Assembly: GCF_900099815.1 (NCBI RefSeq)
Contig: NZ_FNCW01000012.1
Span: forward strand, 1 to 64,000
DNA length: 64,000 nt
Direction: 5' to 3'
DNA from: Psychroflexus sediminis
GTDB taxonomy: Bacteria > Bacteroidota > Bacteroidia > Flavobacteriales > Flavobacteriaceae
Part shown: positions 42,473 to 51,956 of the stretch, piece after piece
Position numbering within the stretch: the first letter of the stretch is position 1
Layout of the letters: the number at the start of each line of letters is the position of its first letter
Translations under genes and position numbers: made by a program
Notes under the pieces: model-generated
Databases searched by the model: none
What the model was told of the DNA's origin: nothing
What the model saw: the letters and a program-made list of their open reading frames with translations, nothing else

Positions 42473-44059
42473 CTATGGTGTTGTTTTTTCTTCCGCCTGA
42501 AAAACTTTTATTGTTTTCCCGATTAATTTTTCTAGGAGATCCGCTTTGCGTAGAGTTCCCCAGATCTCAAGTTCAGGGTCTGCCTGGGTCGTGATACGCA
42601 GGTGGACGGTTTCATCTTTATGCTCGATTTCCAGTTTTTGGACATTTTGATAATGACTTCTATCCAGACCATCGGCGATCCTTAAGATTGCTGACAGCTT
42701 TTTAACTCGGTTTCGGTTGGCTTTGTTGAGTTTTCTGTACCGCTTATGGCGCTTATGCGGTGCAGATTTTCTATGATACCGGGCTACATTGGCCATTATA
42801 TTGATTTCATCCTCTTTAAACCCAAGCAAATCTGAATATCGTATGAGATAAAGCGCATGCTTATGGTGCTTTCGGTAAGAGATATAATAACCGATATCAT
42901 GCAGTAAAGCCGCAAATTCCAACAACTCCCTGTCTGATTCCTCTAATTTTAATTCTTGCTTAAATTCATCAAAAAGTTGAAGCGCAAAACGAGCAACATG
43001 CTGGGAATGTGCTTCCGCCCAGTTGCATTTACGAAGTAATTCAAAAACACTTCGTCGGCGTGGATCTTTGAAATTGGCGACGAGGTCCAGGTTAAGTTGT
43101 TCTTTTTTGTTAGTGATAAAATTCATGATCATCCCTTCCCTGAGGGCGGCTTCTGATATTTTAAATGTTTCAAGTTTAAGCTCATCCACAAGAAAATTCA
43201 CTAAAACCATCCCAGGATTAATGATATCAACTCTTTTCTCTTCTAAGCCTTTTTGATCAAGTCGTTGGCTTTTATCCAGTTTGATAAAGTTGGTGTATAA
43301 GTCCTTAAAATCAACAGTGCTAAATTCAAGTTCATTTAGACTCATCTTGGTTGGAAGGGAGTTTTTATGGGCAACCATTTCGGCTATATTTTCCATTGTT
43401 CCAGAAGAGCCAATGATGGTTTTTACATGATGTTCTTTGGCCAGTTTTAAGACTTCGGCAAGTTCCTCTCTATAGTGCTTTTGTAAGTGATCAATATCTT
43501 TGTCTTCAATTGGGTCTGAATTTACAAAGGCAGCAGCCATACGAGCTACCCCCAGTTTTAAACTATTATAATAGATAAACTTCTGATTATTGCCAATGAT
43601 AAATTCAACACTTCCACCACCGATATCGGCCATAAGCACCATTTCATCTTTTAAATCAATACTGTATCTAATGGCTATACCGATCAATTCGGCCTCCATC
43701 TTTCCAGAAATAGCCCGAATCCTAATCCCTGTTTCTTCTTCAGCCTCTTCAATAAAATCACCTCCATTTTCAGCTTCCCGAATAGCACTCGTGGCATAGG
43801 CCAGAATAGTCTCGACATGATGGCTGTCGCACAAAAACTTTATTCTTTTCAGCGCTTCTAATCCACGATCCATAGCCTCGCGACTTAATCTGTCTTCCAG
43901 TCCCTTTTCAGCGAGGATAACCATTTCTTTAAGCTTATTTACTGTACGGAAACTACCATCGGGATAAATGTCTACCAGAACGGCATGAAAAGAGTTGGTG
44001 CCCAGGTCTATGGCGGCAATGCGCTTGGTAGCATCAGAATTAGAAGAATTGTCGCTCAT
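42473..44059 (-). CDS. Ppx/GppA phosphatase with HD domain
   Basis: A 528-residue exopolyphosphatase / pppGpp phosphatase-type enzyme. The ASKHA domain shows IAAIDLGTNSFHAVLVDI, the EAELIG segment and ADIGGGSVEF. The C-terminal part is an HD-type domain with LLHDIGYYISYRKHHKHA (HD plus further His). Substrates in the family are polyphosphate and guanosine pentaphosphate; which one applies here cannot be told. Transcribed alone on the minus strand. Confidence 0.9.
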   Translation of the reverse strand: MSDNSSNSDATKRIAAIDLGTNSFHAVLVDIYPDGSFRTVNKLKEMVILAEKGLEDRLSREAMDRGLEALKRIKFLCDSHHVETILAYATSAIREAENGGDFIEEAEEETGIRIRAISGKMEAELIGIAIRYSIDLKDEMVLMADIGGGSVEFIIGNNQKFIYYNSLKLGVARMAAAFVNSDPIEDKDIDHLQKHYREELAEVLKLAKEHHVKTIIGSSGTMENIAEMVAHKNSLPTKMSLNELEFSTVDFKDLYTNFIKLDKSQRLDQKGLEEKRVDIINPGMVLVNFLVDELKLETFKISEAALREGMIMNFITNKKEQLNLDLVANFKDPRRRSVFELLRKCNWAEAHSQHVARFALQLFDEFKQELKLEESDRELLEFAALLHDIGYYISYRKHHKHALYLIRYSDLLGFKEDEINIMANVARYHRKSAPHKRHKRYRKLNKANRNRVKKLSAILRIADGLDRSHYQNVQKLEIEHKDETVHLRITTQADPELEIWGTLRKADLLEKLIGKTIKVFQAEEKTTP

Positions 44060-44176
44060 TTTTAAATTTTAAGTTTGAAAATGAATAGTCAATCATCTAA
44101 TATAAATAATTTTTGACTAGCGTTTGGAATGTAATATTTCAGAAATGATTTGATTTTTTTTTGAACACAATCAATA

Positions 44177-44212
44177 AAAAAGCGGTTACAACTTTTGTTG
44201 TAACCGCTTTTT
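44177..44212 (-). terminator. Terminator of the M13 peptidase gene
   Basis: A 16-bp perfect stem (AAAAAGCGGTTACAAC with its complement) and a TTTT loop, 34 bp past the stop codon. Confidence 0.9.
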
Positions 44213-44245
44213 GGTTTATGATATTCAAGTTTAAAGCCTAAGTTT

Positions 44246-46300
44246 TTACCAAATTCTGACTCTTTCCTCCGGAGCGATATAAAGGTCATCTCCTTCCTGT
44301 ATGTCAAAAGCTTCATAGAAGGCATCGACATTTTGTAGGGGCACGTAAGCTCTGTACTGTCCAGGAGAGTGCGGATCTGTTTTGACCTGAGTTCTCAAAG
44401 CTTCATCTCTTATTTTGGTTCTCCAGACGGTTGCCCAGGAGACAAAGAAGCGCTGCTCTGGTGTAAAGCTATCAATTTTCCCTGGCTTTTCTTCGTTTTC
44501 ATAGTGCAACATCAGTCCGTCGTAAGCCCCTAACACACCACCTAAGTCCCCTATGTTTTCTCCTAAGGTAAACTTGCCGTTGATGTAGACACTGTCCAGG
44601 ACCTCAATGCTGCTGTAAAGGGCAGCCAAATCGTTTCCGCGTTCCGTGAATTTTTCTAAATCTTCATCCGTCCACCAGTTTTTAAGGTTTCCTTCGGCAT
44701 CAAATCTGGCACCACTGTCATCAAAGGCATGAGAAATTTCATGTCCAATAACGGCGCCAATTCCACCGTAATTGACAGCAGCATCTGCCCTGTAATCGTA
44801 AAAAGGCGGCTGTAAGATAGCTGCAGGGAATACAATCTCGTTAAATAAGGGATTGAAGTAAGCATTCACCGTTTGTGGCGACATCCCCCACTCTTTTTTG
44901 TCTACCGGCTTTCCTATTTTACTTAGGTTATCCTTATAATTCCACAGTCCAACGGCCTGCATGTTTTCGTAATAGGTGTTTTCTGAGGTTACTTCCAGAT
45001 CGCTGTAATCTTTAAACTCGTCTGGATAGCCAATTTTCACTGTGAATTTATTCAGTTTTTCAACGGCCTGAGTTTTGGTCGAATCCTGCATCCATTCCAG
45101 ATTCTGAATTCTACTTTGAAAAGCCGTAATAACGTTAGCAACCATTTTTTCCGCTTTTTCCTTGGCTTCCGGCGGAAACTTTTGATCCACATAAAGCTTA
45201 CCTACAGCTTCACCAATTGTTCCGTTTACCACGGAGAGCGCCCTTTCTTCCAAAGGTCTCTGGGCTTTAGCACCACTTAAGGTTTTGCTGTAAAATTCCC
45301 AGTTGGTTCTGGCAATTTCAGTAGATAATTGATTGGCTGAGTCATGGATAGTTGACCACATCATCAAGGTTTTGAGGTCATCTAAAGAGGTTTCCTCTAC
45401 TATAAAATCTAAGGCTTCCATGTATTTTGGCTCCATAACCAGGACCGTATCCGGTAATTTTTCAACTCCAAGATCTGTCATAAACTTCTTTAAGTCAATA
45501 TTTTTAGTGACTTCGTCAAGATCATTAACAGCATAACGGTTATTGAAATTTCTAAAATCTCTTCGGGCAACTTTATCCAGTCTTGGACCGGCAAGTTGTG
45601 TTTCCAATTTTAAAACCGTTTCTGCTTTAAATTTCGCATCTTCTTTTGAGCCGCCGAAATACGAAAGCATTTTCACGATATGATCCTTGTATTGTTCTCT
45701 TATCTCTTTAGATTTTTCATCTGTATCGAGATAGTAATCCCTGTCTGGCAAGCCCAAACTTCCTGTGCCTACGTAAGCGATATTGGTGTTACTGTCGTTG
45801 GGATCCGAATAAGCAGAAACCCCAAAAAACGGCGAAGAAATCGCTGTAGGATATTCAGCTAAAAGTTTTTGGATTTCCTCTTTGCTTTGTATTTCTTCTA
45901 TACGATCCAATTTATCCATGATAGGATCAATTCCTGCCACGTTTCTCGAAACGGTGTCTAATATTGAATTGAAAACAGCGATGGCTTTGCCCTGATCTGA
46001 TGTTTTAGGATACTTGCCAGATTCCTCGGCAGTTTTTAAAATGTCTAGAACATCGGTGTCTGTGGATTTTCTTAAAATCTGAAATCCTCCCCACGAGGTC
46101 CTGTCGTCTGGAATTTCTGCCTCTTTCATCCAGCCTCCATTCACATAAGAGTAAAAATCATCTTGTGGATTCACAGTGGTATCCATGTATTGGATGGTAA
46201 TACCTTGGCTCTCGTCCAAAGATTCATTTTTGGAATCCTGACACGAAAAAAACAATGTTGAAGCGCCAATGGCTACAAACATCAATTTTAATTTATTCAT
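44246..46300 (-). CDS. M13-family zinc metallopeptidase lipoprotein
   Basis: A 684-residue neprilysin-like peptidase with a lipoprotein signal (FFSCQD, Cys about 20). An N-terminal helical M13 domain (about 40-420) is followed by the catalytic domain: VNAYFNP, VIGHEISHAFDD (HExxH), GARFDAEGNL and the third ligand region ENIGDLGG. The end VRIW fits the family. Probably degrades oligopeptides at the outer membrane. Downstream of two small exported protein genes with a gap of 53 bp, so possibly the last gene of that operon. Confidence 0.94.
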   Translation of the reverse strand: MNKLKLMFVAIGASTLFFSCQDSKNESLDESQGITIQYMDTTVNPQDDFYSYVNGGWMKEAEIPDDRTSWGGFQILRKSTDTDVLDILKTAEESGKYPKTSDQGKAIAVFNSILDTVSRNVAGIDPIMDKLDRIEEIQSKEEIQKLLAEYPTAISSPFFGVSAYSDPNDSNTNIAYVGTGSLGLPDRDYYLDTDEKSKEIREQYKDHIVKMLSYFGGSKEDAKFKAETVLKLETQLAGPRLDKVARRDFRNFNNRYAVNDLDEVTKNIDLKKFMTDLGVEKLPDTVLVMEPKYMEALDFIVEETSLDDLKTLMMWSTIHDSANQLSTEIARTNWEFYSKTLSGAKAQRPLEERALSVVNGTIGEAVGKLYVDQKFPPEAKEKAEKMVANVITAFQSRIQNLEWMQDSTKTQAVEKLNKFTVKIGYPDEFKDYSDLEVTSENTYYENMQAVGLWNYKDNLSKIGKPVDKKEWGMSPQTVNAYFNPLFNEIVFPAAILQPPFYDYRADAAVNYGGIGAVIGHEISHAFDDSGARFDAEGNLKNWWTDEDLEKFTERGNDLAALYSSIEVLDSVYINGKFTLGENIGDLGGVLGAYDGLMLHYENEEKPGKIDSFTPEQRFFVSWATVWRTKIRDEALRTQVKTDPHSPGQYRAYVPLQNVDAFYEAFDIQEGDDLYIAPEERVRIW

Positions 46301-46353
46301 AATTTTAATTTTAATTTGGGTTAAAAATACAGCTTTTTATGATGAAAGAAAAC

Positions 46354-46845
46354 TTAGTGCAGAGTCTCTAGGTATTTACGGTCTAATTTTGACTTTTGCT
46401 TAACAAGCTCATCGACCAAAGGATTGGGCACGGCCAAAGAAAGCACGTAATGTTTGATTTTCCACGCCCCGTTTTTAGTCTGAATAAGGACTCCCGAACC
46501 TCTACACAACCCCATGTGGTCAGAATTTAAAACTTCATCAAACCAGGCCATGTTTTCATTTTCATTGATATAGACATTCCGACTAACGGATTTAAACGTC
46601 CAGGCTTTTCCAGCATCAAAGTAGGGCTTCGAAAAAGCTTTAAATTCTTCATAATTCCAAACTTCGGAAGCATCGGAGCCTACGAAAACCGCATCTTCGG
46701 TCATCAATCCAAAGTAAGACTCGAAATTTGCATTTTCAGCAGACTTATGCCAGGCATCTATAGTGGTGTTTATGTTTTGTTTTTGGGCAAAACCGGTGCT
46801 TACTAACACCAGCGAAAGAATTGAAATAAGAGGCTTTAATCTCAT
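46354..46845 (-). CDS. Exported SnoaL/NTF2-like protein
   Basis: A 163-residue protein with a signal peptide (cleaved near GFAQ, about 20) and an NTF2/SnoaL-like fold: INTTIDAWHKSAENANFESYF, LMTEDAVFVGSDA, MAWFDEVL, and the strand RGSGVLIQTKNGAWKIKHY. The family (often DUF4440) includes lyases, isomerases and ligand-binding domains; no catalytic residue can be fixed. Located 21 bp after the preceding lipoprotein-like gene, probably co-transcribed. Confidence 0.8.
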   Translation of the reverse strand: MRLKPLISILSLVLVSTGFAQKQNINTTIDAWHKSAENANFESYFGLMTEDAVFVGSDASEVWNYEEFKAFSKPYFDAGKAWTFKSVSRNVYINENENMAWFDEVLNSDHMGLCRGSGVLIQTKNGAWKIKHYVLSLAVPNPLVDELVKQKSKLDRKYLETLH

Positions 46846-46866
46846 GGATTTATCGGTTTTAGAAGG

Positions 46867-47388
46867 TTATTCAACAGGACTGTTTTCAATGATAAAAACT
46901 TCATTCAGCTGGATATTGAGATTATTGAAATCGAGTTTCAATTTTGCACTCAGATCTTTAATTTCCCCGGGATTGGGCTTTATCCGCTTTGTGTTTTCGT
47001 TTAGTAAATTTACATGTGTTTTAAGGCTAAGGATTCTTGCATTAACAGCATTGGTTTCAAAAACCGGAGGAACGGTAACGGATAAAGAATCCACCACATT
47101 TTCTATGGTTTCTGAATTGTTTATGACATCGGAGATGGTGTAATTTTCTAAACGTTCCATTTCAGAATTTAAAGCTATATACATGATCCATTCTTCAGTC
47201 TTTCTTTTGGCTTTTTCCGACAATTTTACAGTTTGTATGCTGTCCAGATTGATTTTTTCCTGAAGTTTTGCTGGAATCACGGCTGAAGTCTCGCTTTTAG
47301 GTTCTTCTTTTTTTTGATCTGCACAGGATATCGCCTGAGTCCATAGAGCTAGAAATGAGAAGACAGCAAGTAAAGATTTTAATTTCAT
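46867..47388 (-). CDS. Putative lipoprotein, unknown function
   Basis: A 173-residue exported protein with an N-terminal hydrophobic signal and a weak lipobox (AISC, Cys about 22) followed by a Lys/Glu/Ser linker. The rest is predicted mostly helical, with Leu/Asn/Lys heptad-like spacing, no Cys and no known motif. First of three minus-strand genes ahead of the SnoaL-like and M13 genes. Confidence 0.7.
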   Translation of the reverse strand: MKLKSLLAVFSFLALWTQAISCADQKKEEPKSETSAVIPAKLQEKINLDSIQTVKLSEKAKRKTEEWIMYIALNSEMERLENYTISDVINNSETIENVVDSLSVTVPPVFETNAVNARILSLKTHVNLLNENTKRIKPNPGEIKDLSAKLKLDFNNLNIQLNEVFIIENSPVE

Positions 47389-47583
47389 GTGTTTTTTTTA
47401 TAGTCCCACCCGCCTGAATGACTCAGTTGGGAAGGTGTAAGCTTTGATTATTTTAAGTATGCAGGTTGCCTATTTAATTATTTCAACCCAAATGTAGAGT
47501 TTGAATCTTTAAGTTTTTCATAATTACGAAAATTTTATTCTCAAGTATGAATCAAAGCTTAAATTTGAACAAAATTTAAAAAT

Positions 47584-48540
47584 ATGCCTTCTAAGATATT
47601 AATTGTAGGAGCCTGTGGACAAATCGGTTCTGAACTTACGCAAGCTTTAAGAGACATTCACGGTAAAGATGCCGTGATAGCAAGTGATATAAAACCATCA
47701 ACCTCTTCAGAACTTTCCGGTGAATTTTTCGAAATTCTGGATGCCACGGATTACGAGAACTTCAAAACTGTAGTTACTAAACATGATGTAGACACGGTTT
47801 ACATGATGGCGGCTATGCTAAGCGGCACGGCCGAAAAATTTCCTGAAAAAGGCTGGGATCTCAACATGACCTCCTTATTCAATGTGCTAAATCTTGGCAA
47901 AGAAAAATTGGTAAATAAAATATTTTGGCCTTCCAGTATTGCCGTTTTTGGACCGACTACCCCAAAGGTAGACACCCCACAACAAACCATCATGGAACCA
48001 ACAACCGTTTACGGCATAAGCAAACAAGCCGGTGAACGCTGGTGCGCTTATTATTACAAACGTTATGGGGTTGATGTTAGGAGTATTCGTTATCCGGGAT
48101 TAATAAGTTATAAAACCCCTCCCGGCGGCGGAACTACAGATTATGCCATAGAAATCTTTCATGAGGCTTTAAAGTCATCTAGCTATACTTCTTTTTTATC
48201 CAAAGATACTGCTCTGCCTATGATGTATATGGATGATGCTATACAGGCAACCATAGCCATCATGGATGCTCCCGCTGAATCTATCAAAATAAGATCCTCG
48301 TATAACCTGTCCGGGCTAAGTTTTACTCCTGAAGAACTTTATGCTGAAATTAAAAATCACATTCCTGGTTTTGAAATTAGTTACGAATCTGATTTCAGAC
48401 AGGCTATAGCAGATTCCTGGCCGGACAGTATTGATGATTCTGAAGCTAAATCAGACTGGGGATGGAAAAAAGATTATGACCTTGAAATGACTGTAAAAGC
48501 CATGCTTGCAGGTGTGAAATCACTGAAAAAAGTAAACTAA
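47584..48540 (+). CDS. NAD-dependent epimerase, L-threonine dehydrogenase type
   Basis: A 318-residue extended short-chain dehydrogenase with the Rossmann motif GACGQIGSEL (8-17), catalytic YGISK (Tyr and Lys) and RYPGLISYKTPPGGGTTDYA. This last block and the MMYMDDAI segment fit the UDP-galactose-epimerase-like L-threonine 3-dehydrogenases that oxidise threonine to 2-amino-3-oxobutyrate. No Kbl partner is next to it in this window. Ends at a hairpin terminator. Confidence 0.9.
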   Translation: MPSKILIVGACGQIGSELTQALRDIHGKDAVIASDIKPSTSSELSGEFFEILDATDYENFKTVVTKHDVDTVYMMAAMLSGTAEKFPEKGWDLNMTSLFNVLNLGKEKLVNKIFWPSSIAVFGPTTPKVDTPQQTIMEPTTVYGISKQAGERWCAYYYKRYGVDVRSIRYPGLISYKTPPGGGTTDYAIEIFHEALKSSSYTSFLSKDTALPMMYMDDAIQATIAIMDAPAESIKIRSSYNLSGLSFTPEELYAEIKNHIPGFEISYESDFRQAIADSWPDSIDDSEAKSDWGWKKDYDLEMTVKAMLAGVKSLKKVN

Positions 48541-48580
48541 TATTTGATTTTAAATACCCCCCTGTAAGATTAGGATTTAA

Positions 48581-48617
48581 AAATAAGACACCTCCTATCG
48601 TGCAGGTGTCTTTATTT
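48581..48617 (+). terminator. Terminator of the threonine-dehydrogenase-like gene
   Basis: A 9-bp core stem AAGACACCT / AGGTGTCTT with A/T-rich flanks and a 10-nt loop, 41 bp past the stop. Confidence 0.8.
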
Positions 48618-48725
48618 ACAGAGATTAGGATGAAGCTCCAGTAAATATCTTTTTCTTGTGCAAATTTATATTCAATTGTCATTTTTAGTATATTTATTTC
48701 TCTAAACGACATAAAATGTCCATTC

Positions 48726-49643
48726 ATGAGCGAATATTTAAAGCGCCTATCTTTTATTATAAACACACTTAAGGAGAATGAATACACTTCAGAACAATTA
48801 TTGGCAAATTTGACTGAGCGGGGATTTACTGTTTCACAGCGACAACTGCAAAGAGATCTCAAATCCCTGCGAGAGGTCATAGCTCATAATGAGGAGTTAA
48901 AGAGTCATTTTTTTGAGGGGAAGAAGCACTTCTACATTAAAATATCCTCGGAGCCTAACCTAAAGCCTATTGGTTTTGATTCTTCCAATACAGAATCAAC
49001 GCGATTTTTTCATCAAAATATCGACTCACAAAAAATTAAAACTTTAGAAAGAATTGAAACTGCGATTTATCAAAGAAAGACCCTAGAAATTCAATTCGTT
49101 AAGGATGATGAGACAGGGCATAATTTGGATTTGGACGCTTCCAAATTGATTATTTGCCCCGTAAAATTGCTTCTTCATAGGGCTTCTTACTATCTAGCCT
49201 GTTTAAATTGTAAAACCAAAACGGTTGAAGTTTTCGGAATTCGTCAATTGACACAGATCGAGCTTGGCAGTTCTTTTTCAAATTTTAATCACATGAAGCG
49301 TTTAGTTGACCAGGAACTCAGTAAGCGCTTTGGGATCACCAAAAATATAGATGATCAAATTTATGATATAGAAGTTGAGTTTACTTCTTCCACAGGTCGA
49401 TTTATAGAAGATCATCATTGGCATTCTTCACAGAAAATCATCAAAACCAACGGCATCTATATAATGACTATGCAGTGTGGAATTAACAGAGAATTGATGG
49501 GCTGGTTGATGCTTTGGATGTATAATGTAAGAATTAAACACCCAGAGATATTGAAATCCCTTTATAAAAAATCACTAGTGGAGTGTGAGTCTACACTTAA
49601 AGCAGAAACCCCCTTTGTGTATCGAAATATTTTTAAGAGTTAA
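48726..49643 (+). CDS. WYL-domain transcriptional regulator
   Basis: A 305-residue regulator with an N-terminal winged HTH (about 5-60, SQRQLQRDLKSLRE), and a WYL domain (about 110-190) with RKTLEIQFVK and ICPVKLLLHRASYYLACL, where the usual Trp-Tyr-Leu core appears as RASYYLAC. WYL proteins sense ligands such as nucleic acids or nucleotides and often control DNA-damage or defence genes. A C-terminal WCX-like extension (RFIEDHHWHSSQKI) follows. It stands alone, with no defence gene beside it. Confidence 0.88.
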   Translation: MSEYLKRLSFIINTLKENEYTSEQLLANLTERGFTVSQRQLQRDLKSLREVIAHNEELKSHFFEGKKHFYIKISSEPNLKPIGFDSSNTESTRFFHQNIDSQKIKTLERIETAIYQRKTLEIQFVKDDETGHNLDLDASKLIICPVKLLLHRASYYLACLNCKTKTVEVFGIRQLTQIELGSSFSNFNHMKRLVDQELSKRFGITKNIDDQIYDIEVEFTSSTGRFIEDHHWHSSQKIIKTNGIYIMTMQCGINRELMGWLMLWMYNVRIKHPEILKSLYKKSLVECESTLKAETPFVYRNIFKS

Positions 49644-49739
49644 ATGCACTCTTTTTAGTTTGAGTTTCAAAATAATTCACTGCTAAAACTACAGGGATAT
49701 TTTCTTTTGACTTTTTCATCCAAAGATTTATCAGTTGTT

Positions 49740-49766
49740 TTGCCAAACTGTATTTAATTATATTTG
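49740..49766 (+). promoter_or_regulatory. Promoter of the M20 peptidase gene
   Basis: TTG at 49740-49742 and TATATTTG at 49759-49766 with a 16-bp spacer (another TTG at 49735 gives 21 bp). The -7 element matches TAnnTTTG and lies 21 bp before the chosen start. Confidence 0.55.
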
Positions 49767-49787
49767 GGTACTTCAAATACTCAATTT

Positions 49788-51074
49788 ATGAAATATCAGG
49801 TTCTGTTTTTAATCGTATTGTCGTCCATGACCTCTCTGGCTCAGCAAACTTCTTCAAAAGAAGAACTAATGCTTGGTTTTCTAGAGGCTAATGCCCGGGA
49901 TCAGATAAATTTTCTGGAAAAAACGGTCAATATCAATAGCGGGACACTTAACCTGGAAGGGGTTCGGGAAGTAGGAATGCACTATAAAAAGGAGCTGGAT
50001 GATTTAGGTTTTGAAACGCGCTGGATAAGCATGCCGGATAGTTTGAACAGAGCGGGCCATCTATTTGCAGAAATCAATGGTGGCAGCGGAAAAACAATTT
50101 TGCTGATAGGTCATCTGGATACCGTTTTTGAGGAAGATCACGAATTTCAATCCTTCTCACGTACCGGTGACACTGCAGAAGGCCCGGGGGCAAATGATAT
50201 GAAGGGCGGGAATGCCATAATCATTTATGCGCTCAAAGCTTTAGAGGCTGCTGGTGAACTGGAGAACAAACATATTATCGTTGCCTTTACCGGAGATGAA
50301 GAAAAACCTGGGCATCCCTTAAGTGTAAGTCGGTATGACCTTGTAGAAGCTGGTAAAAAAGCGGACATCGCTTTGGGTTTTGAAACCGCATCGGGAATGA
50401 ATTATGCTACAGTAGCGAGGAGAGGCTCCAGTGGATGGACTTTGAAAGTCAAGGGTAAGCAGGCGCATTCCTCTGGTATCTTTAGCAAAAATACGGGTGC
50501 GGGAGCCATTTTTGAAGCCGCGAGAATACTTCATTCGTTTTATGAGGACGTCAAAGGGGAGGACCTCTTAAGCTTCAATCCTGGTGTCATTTTAGGAGGT
50601 ACCAACGTCAGGTACGATACCAATGCATCCACAGGAACCGCTTTTGGAAAAACCAATGTAGTCGCAAGTGAACTCGAAGTTTATGGAGGTTTGCGTTTTA
50701 TTTCTGAGGAGCAGAAAGAAAAAACGCGTGAGAAGATGAGGGACATTGTGAGAAACAATTTACCTCAGACTTCTGCGGTTATCAGCTTTTCAGATGCATA
50801 CCCGGCTATGGAACCCACTGAAGGAAATGCTAAGCTTCTTGAGGTCCTGGATGAGGTTAGTCAGAGTCTTGGATACGGCGAAGTAAAGGCTTACGACCCG
50901 GGGAAGCGTGGAGCTGCCGATATTTCATTTATAGCCCAGTATGTGGATGGTTTAGATGGTCTGGGAGCCATGGGCAGTGGTGCTCACTCCCCATCGGAGA
51001 CGGTCAATCTTGAAACTTTTATTCCATTAACACAAAGGGCCGCAGTCTTGATTCATCGCCTTGGCAGCGAATAG
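49788..51074 (+). CDS. M20-family metallopeptidase
   Basis: A secreted peptidase of about 428 residues. The ATG at 49788 opens straight on a signal peptide ending near SLAQ, so I prefer it to an upstream TTG at 49764. Metal-ligand motifs: IGHLDTVFEED (His, Asp), GANDMKGGNA (bridging Asp), FTGDEEKPG (catalytic Glu pair) and a C-terminal MGSGAHSPSE (His). A dimerisation domain insert lies in between. Glutamate-carboxypeptidase-like branch; substrate uncertain. Confidence 0.93.
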   Translation: MKYQVLFLIVLSSMTSLAQQTSSKEELMLGFLEANARDQINFLEKTVNINSGTLNLEGVREVGMHYKKELDDLGFETRWISMPDSLNRAGHLFAEINGGSGKTILLIGHLDTVFEEDHEFQSFSRTGDTAEGPGANDMKGGNAIIIYALKALEAAGELENKHIIVAFTGDEEKPGHPLSVSRYDLVEAGKKADIALGFETASGMNYATVARRGSSGWTLKVKGKQAHSSGIFSKNTGAGAIFEAARILHSFYEDVKGEDLLSFNPGVILGGTNVRYDTNASTGTAFGKTNVVASELEVYGGLRFISEEQKEKTREKMRDIVRNNLPQTSAVISFSDAYPAMEPTEGNAKLLEVLDEVSQSLGYGEVKAYDPGKRGAADISFIAQYVDGLDGLGAMGSGAHSPSETVNLETFIPLTQRAAVLIHRLGSE

Positions 51075-51143
51075 GCTCCGCCAGTTGATTTTTTGAACAA
51101 GGAATCTGTTTACCGCCTTTTCAAAGAAATTATATACAATCAA

Positions 51144-51178
51144 AAAAAGCGTTTTAGATAACCTCTAAAACGCTTTTT
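51144..51178. terminator. Bidirectional terminator between M20 gene and sdhB
   Basis: A 15-bp perfect stem (AAAAAGCGTTTTAGA with its complement) and a 5-nt loop, A- and T-runs at the ends, in the convergent gap. Confidence 0.9.
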
Positions 51179-51202
51179 AATCTTATTCAGTTTAACTAAA
51201 AT

Positions 51203-51949
51203 CTATCCGGCAACGCTTGCGCCCAGATATTCTCTATTCATCCTGGCGATGTTTTCCAGGGAAATGCCTTTTGGACATTCAATTTCACAGGCCCCCGTGT
51301 TGGTACAGTTACCAAAACCTTCTTTATCCATCTGATGAACCATGTTTAAGACCCGCTCATGCGCTTCTATTTCTCCCTGGGGTAACAGGGCAAACTGAGA
51401 TACTTTAGCGGAAGTAAACAACATGGCACTTGCATTTTTACAAGCGGCCACACAGGCTCCACAGCCTATACAGGTTGCTGCATAGAAAGCATCGTCTGCG
51501 TTCTCTTTTTCAATAGGAATGGAGTTGGCATCCTGGGTATTTCCAGAGGTGTTTACAGAAATATATCCCCCGGCATGCTGTATTCTGTCAAAAGAAGATC
51601 GGTCGATAACTAAATCCTTAATCACAGGAAAGGCGGTAGCTCTAAAAGGTTCTATGACAATCTCATCTCCATCGTTAAACTTTCTCATGTGGAGTTGACA
51701 GGTGGTTACAAGTCGGTCTGGCCCATGAGGCTCCCCGTTAATTTGTAATGAACAAGACCCGCATATTCCTTCTCTACAGTCATGGTCAAACTCGATAGGT
51801 TCTTCGCCTTCGTTTATCAAATCATTATTGACGACATCGAGCATTTCCAAAAATGACATATCGCCATCTATTCCATCTACATCGTAGTTTTGAAATCCTC
51901 CTTTAGCACTGGCATCTTCCTGACGCCATATTTTAAGTTTAAGCTTCAT
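51203..51949 (-). CDS. sdhB: Succinate dehydrogenase iron-sulfur subunit
   Basis: A 248-residue SdhB/FrdB. The [2Fe-2S] ligands are in [13 protein letters not shown] and the later Cys of TTCQLH, and the [4Fe-4S]/[3Fe-4S] clusters in [15 protein letters not shown] and the C-terminal [16 protein letters not shown]. It relays electrons from the flavoprotein to the membrane subunit. Follows sdhA by 7 bp; last gene of sdhCAB. Confidence 0.97.
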   Translation of the reverse strand: MKLKLKIWRQEDASAKGGFQNYDVDGIDGDMSFLEMLDVVNNDLINEGEEPIEFDHDCREGICGSCSLQINGEPHGPDRLVTTCQLHMRKFNDGDEIVIEPFRATAFPVIKDLVIDRSSFDRIQHAGGYISVNTSGNTQDANSIPIEKENADDAFYAATCIGCGACVAACKNASAMLFTSAKVSQFALLPQGEIEAHERVLNMVHQMDKEGFGNCTNTGACEIECPKGISLENIARMNREYLGASVAG

Positions 51950-51956
51950 AAGTCAA

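Noticed and set aside
48726-49643. WYL regulator as part of a defence island
   Set aside because: Neighbours are metabolic and peptidase genes; no nuclease, methylase or abortive-infection gene is adjacent.
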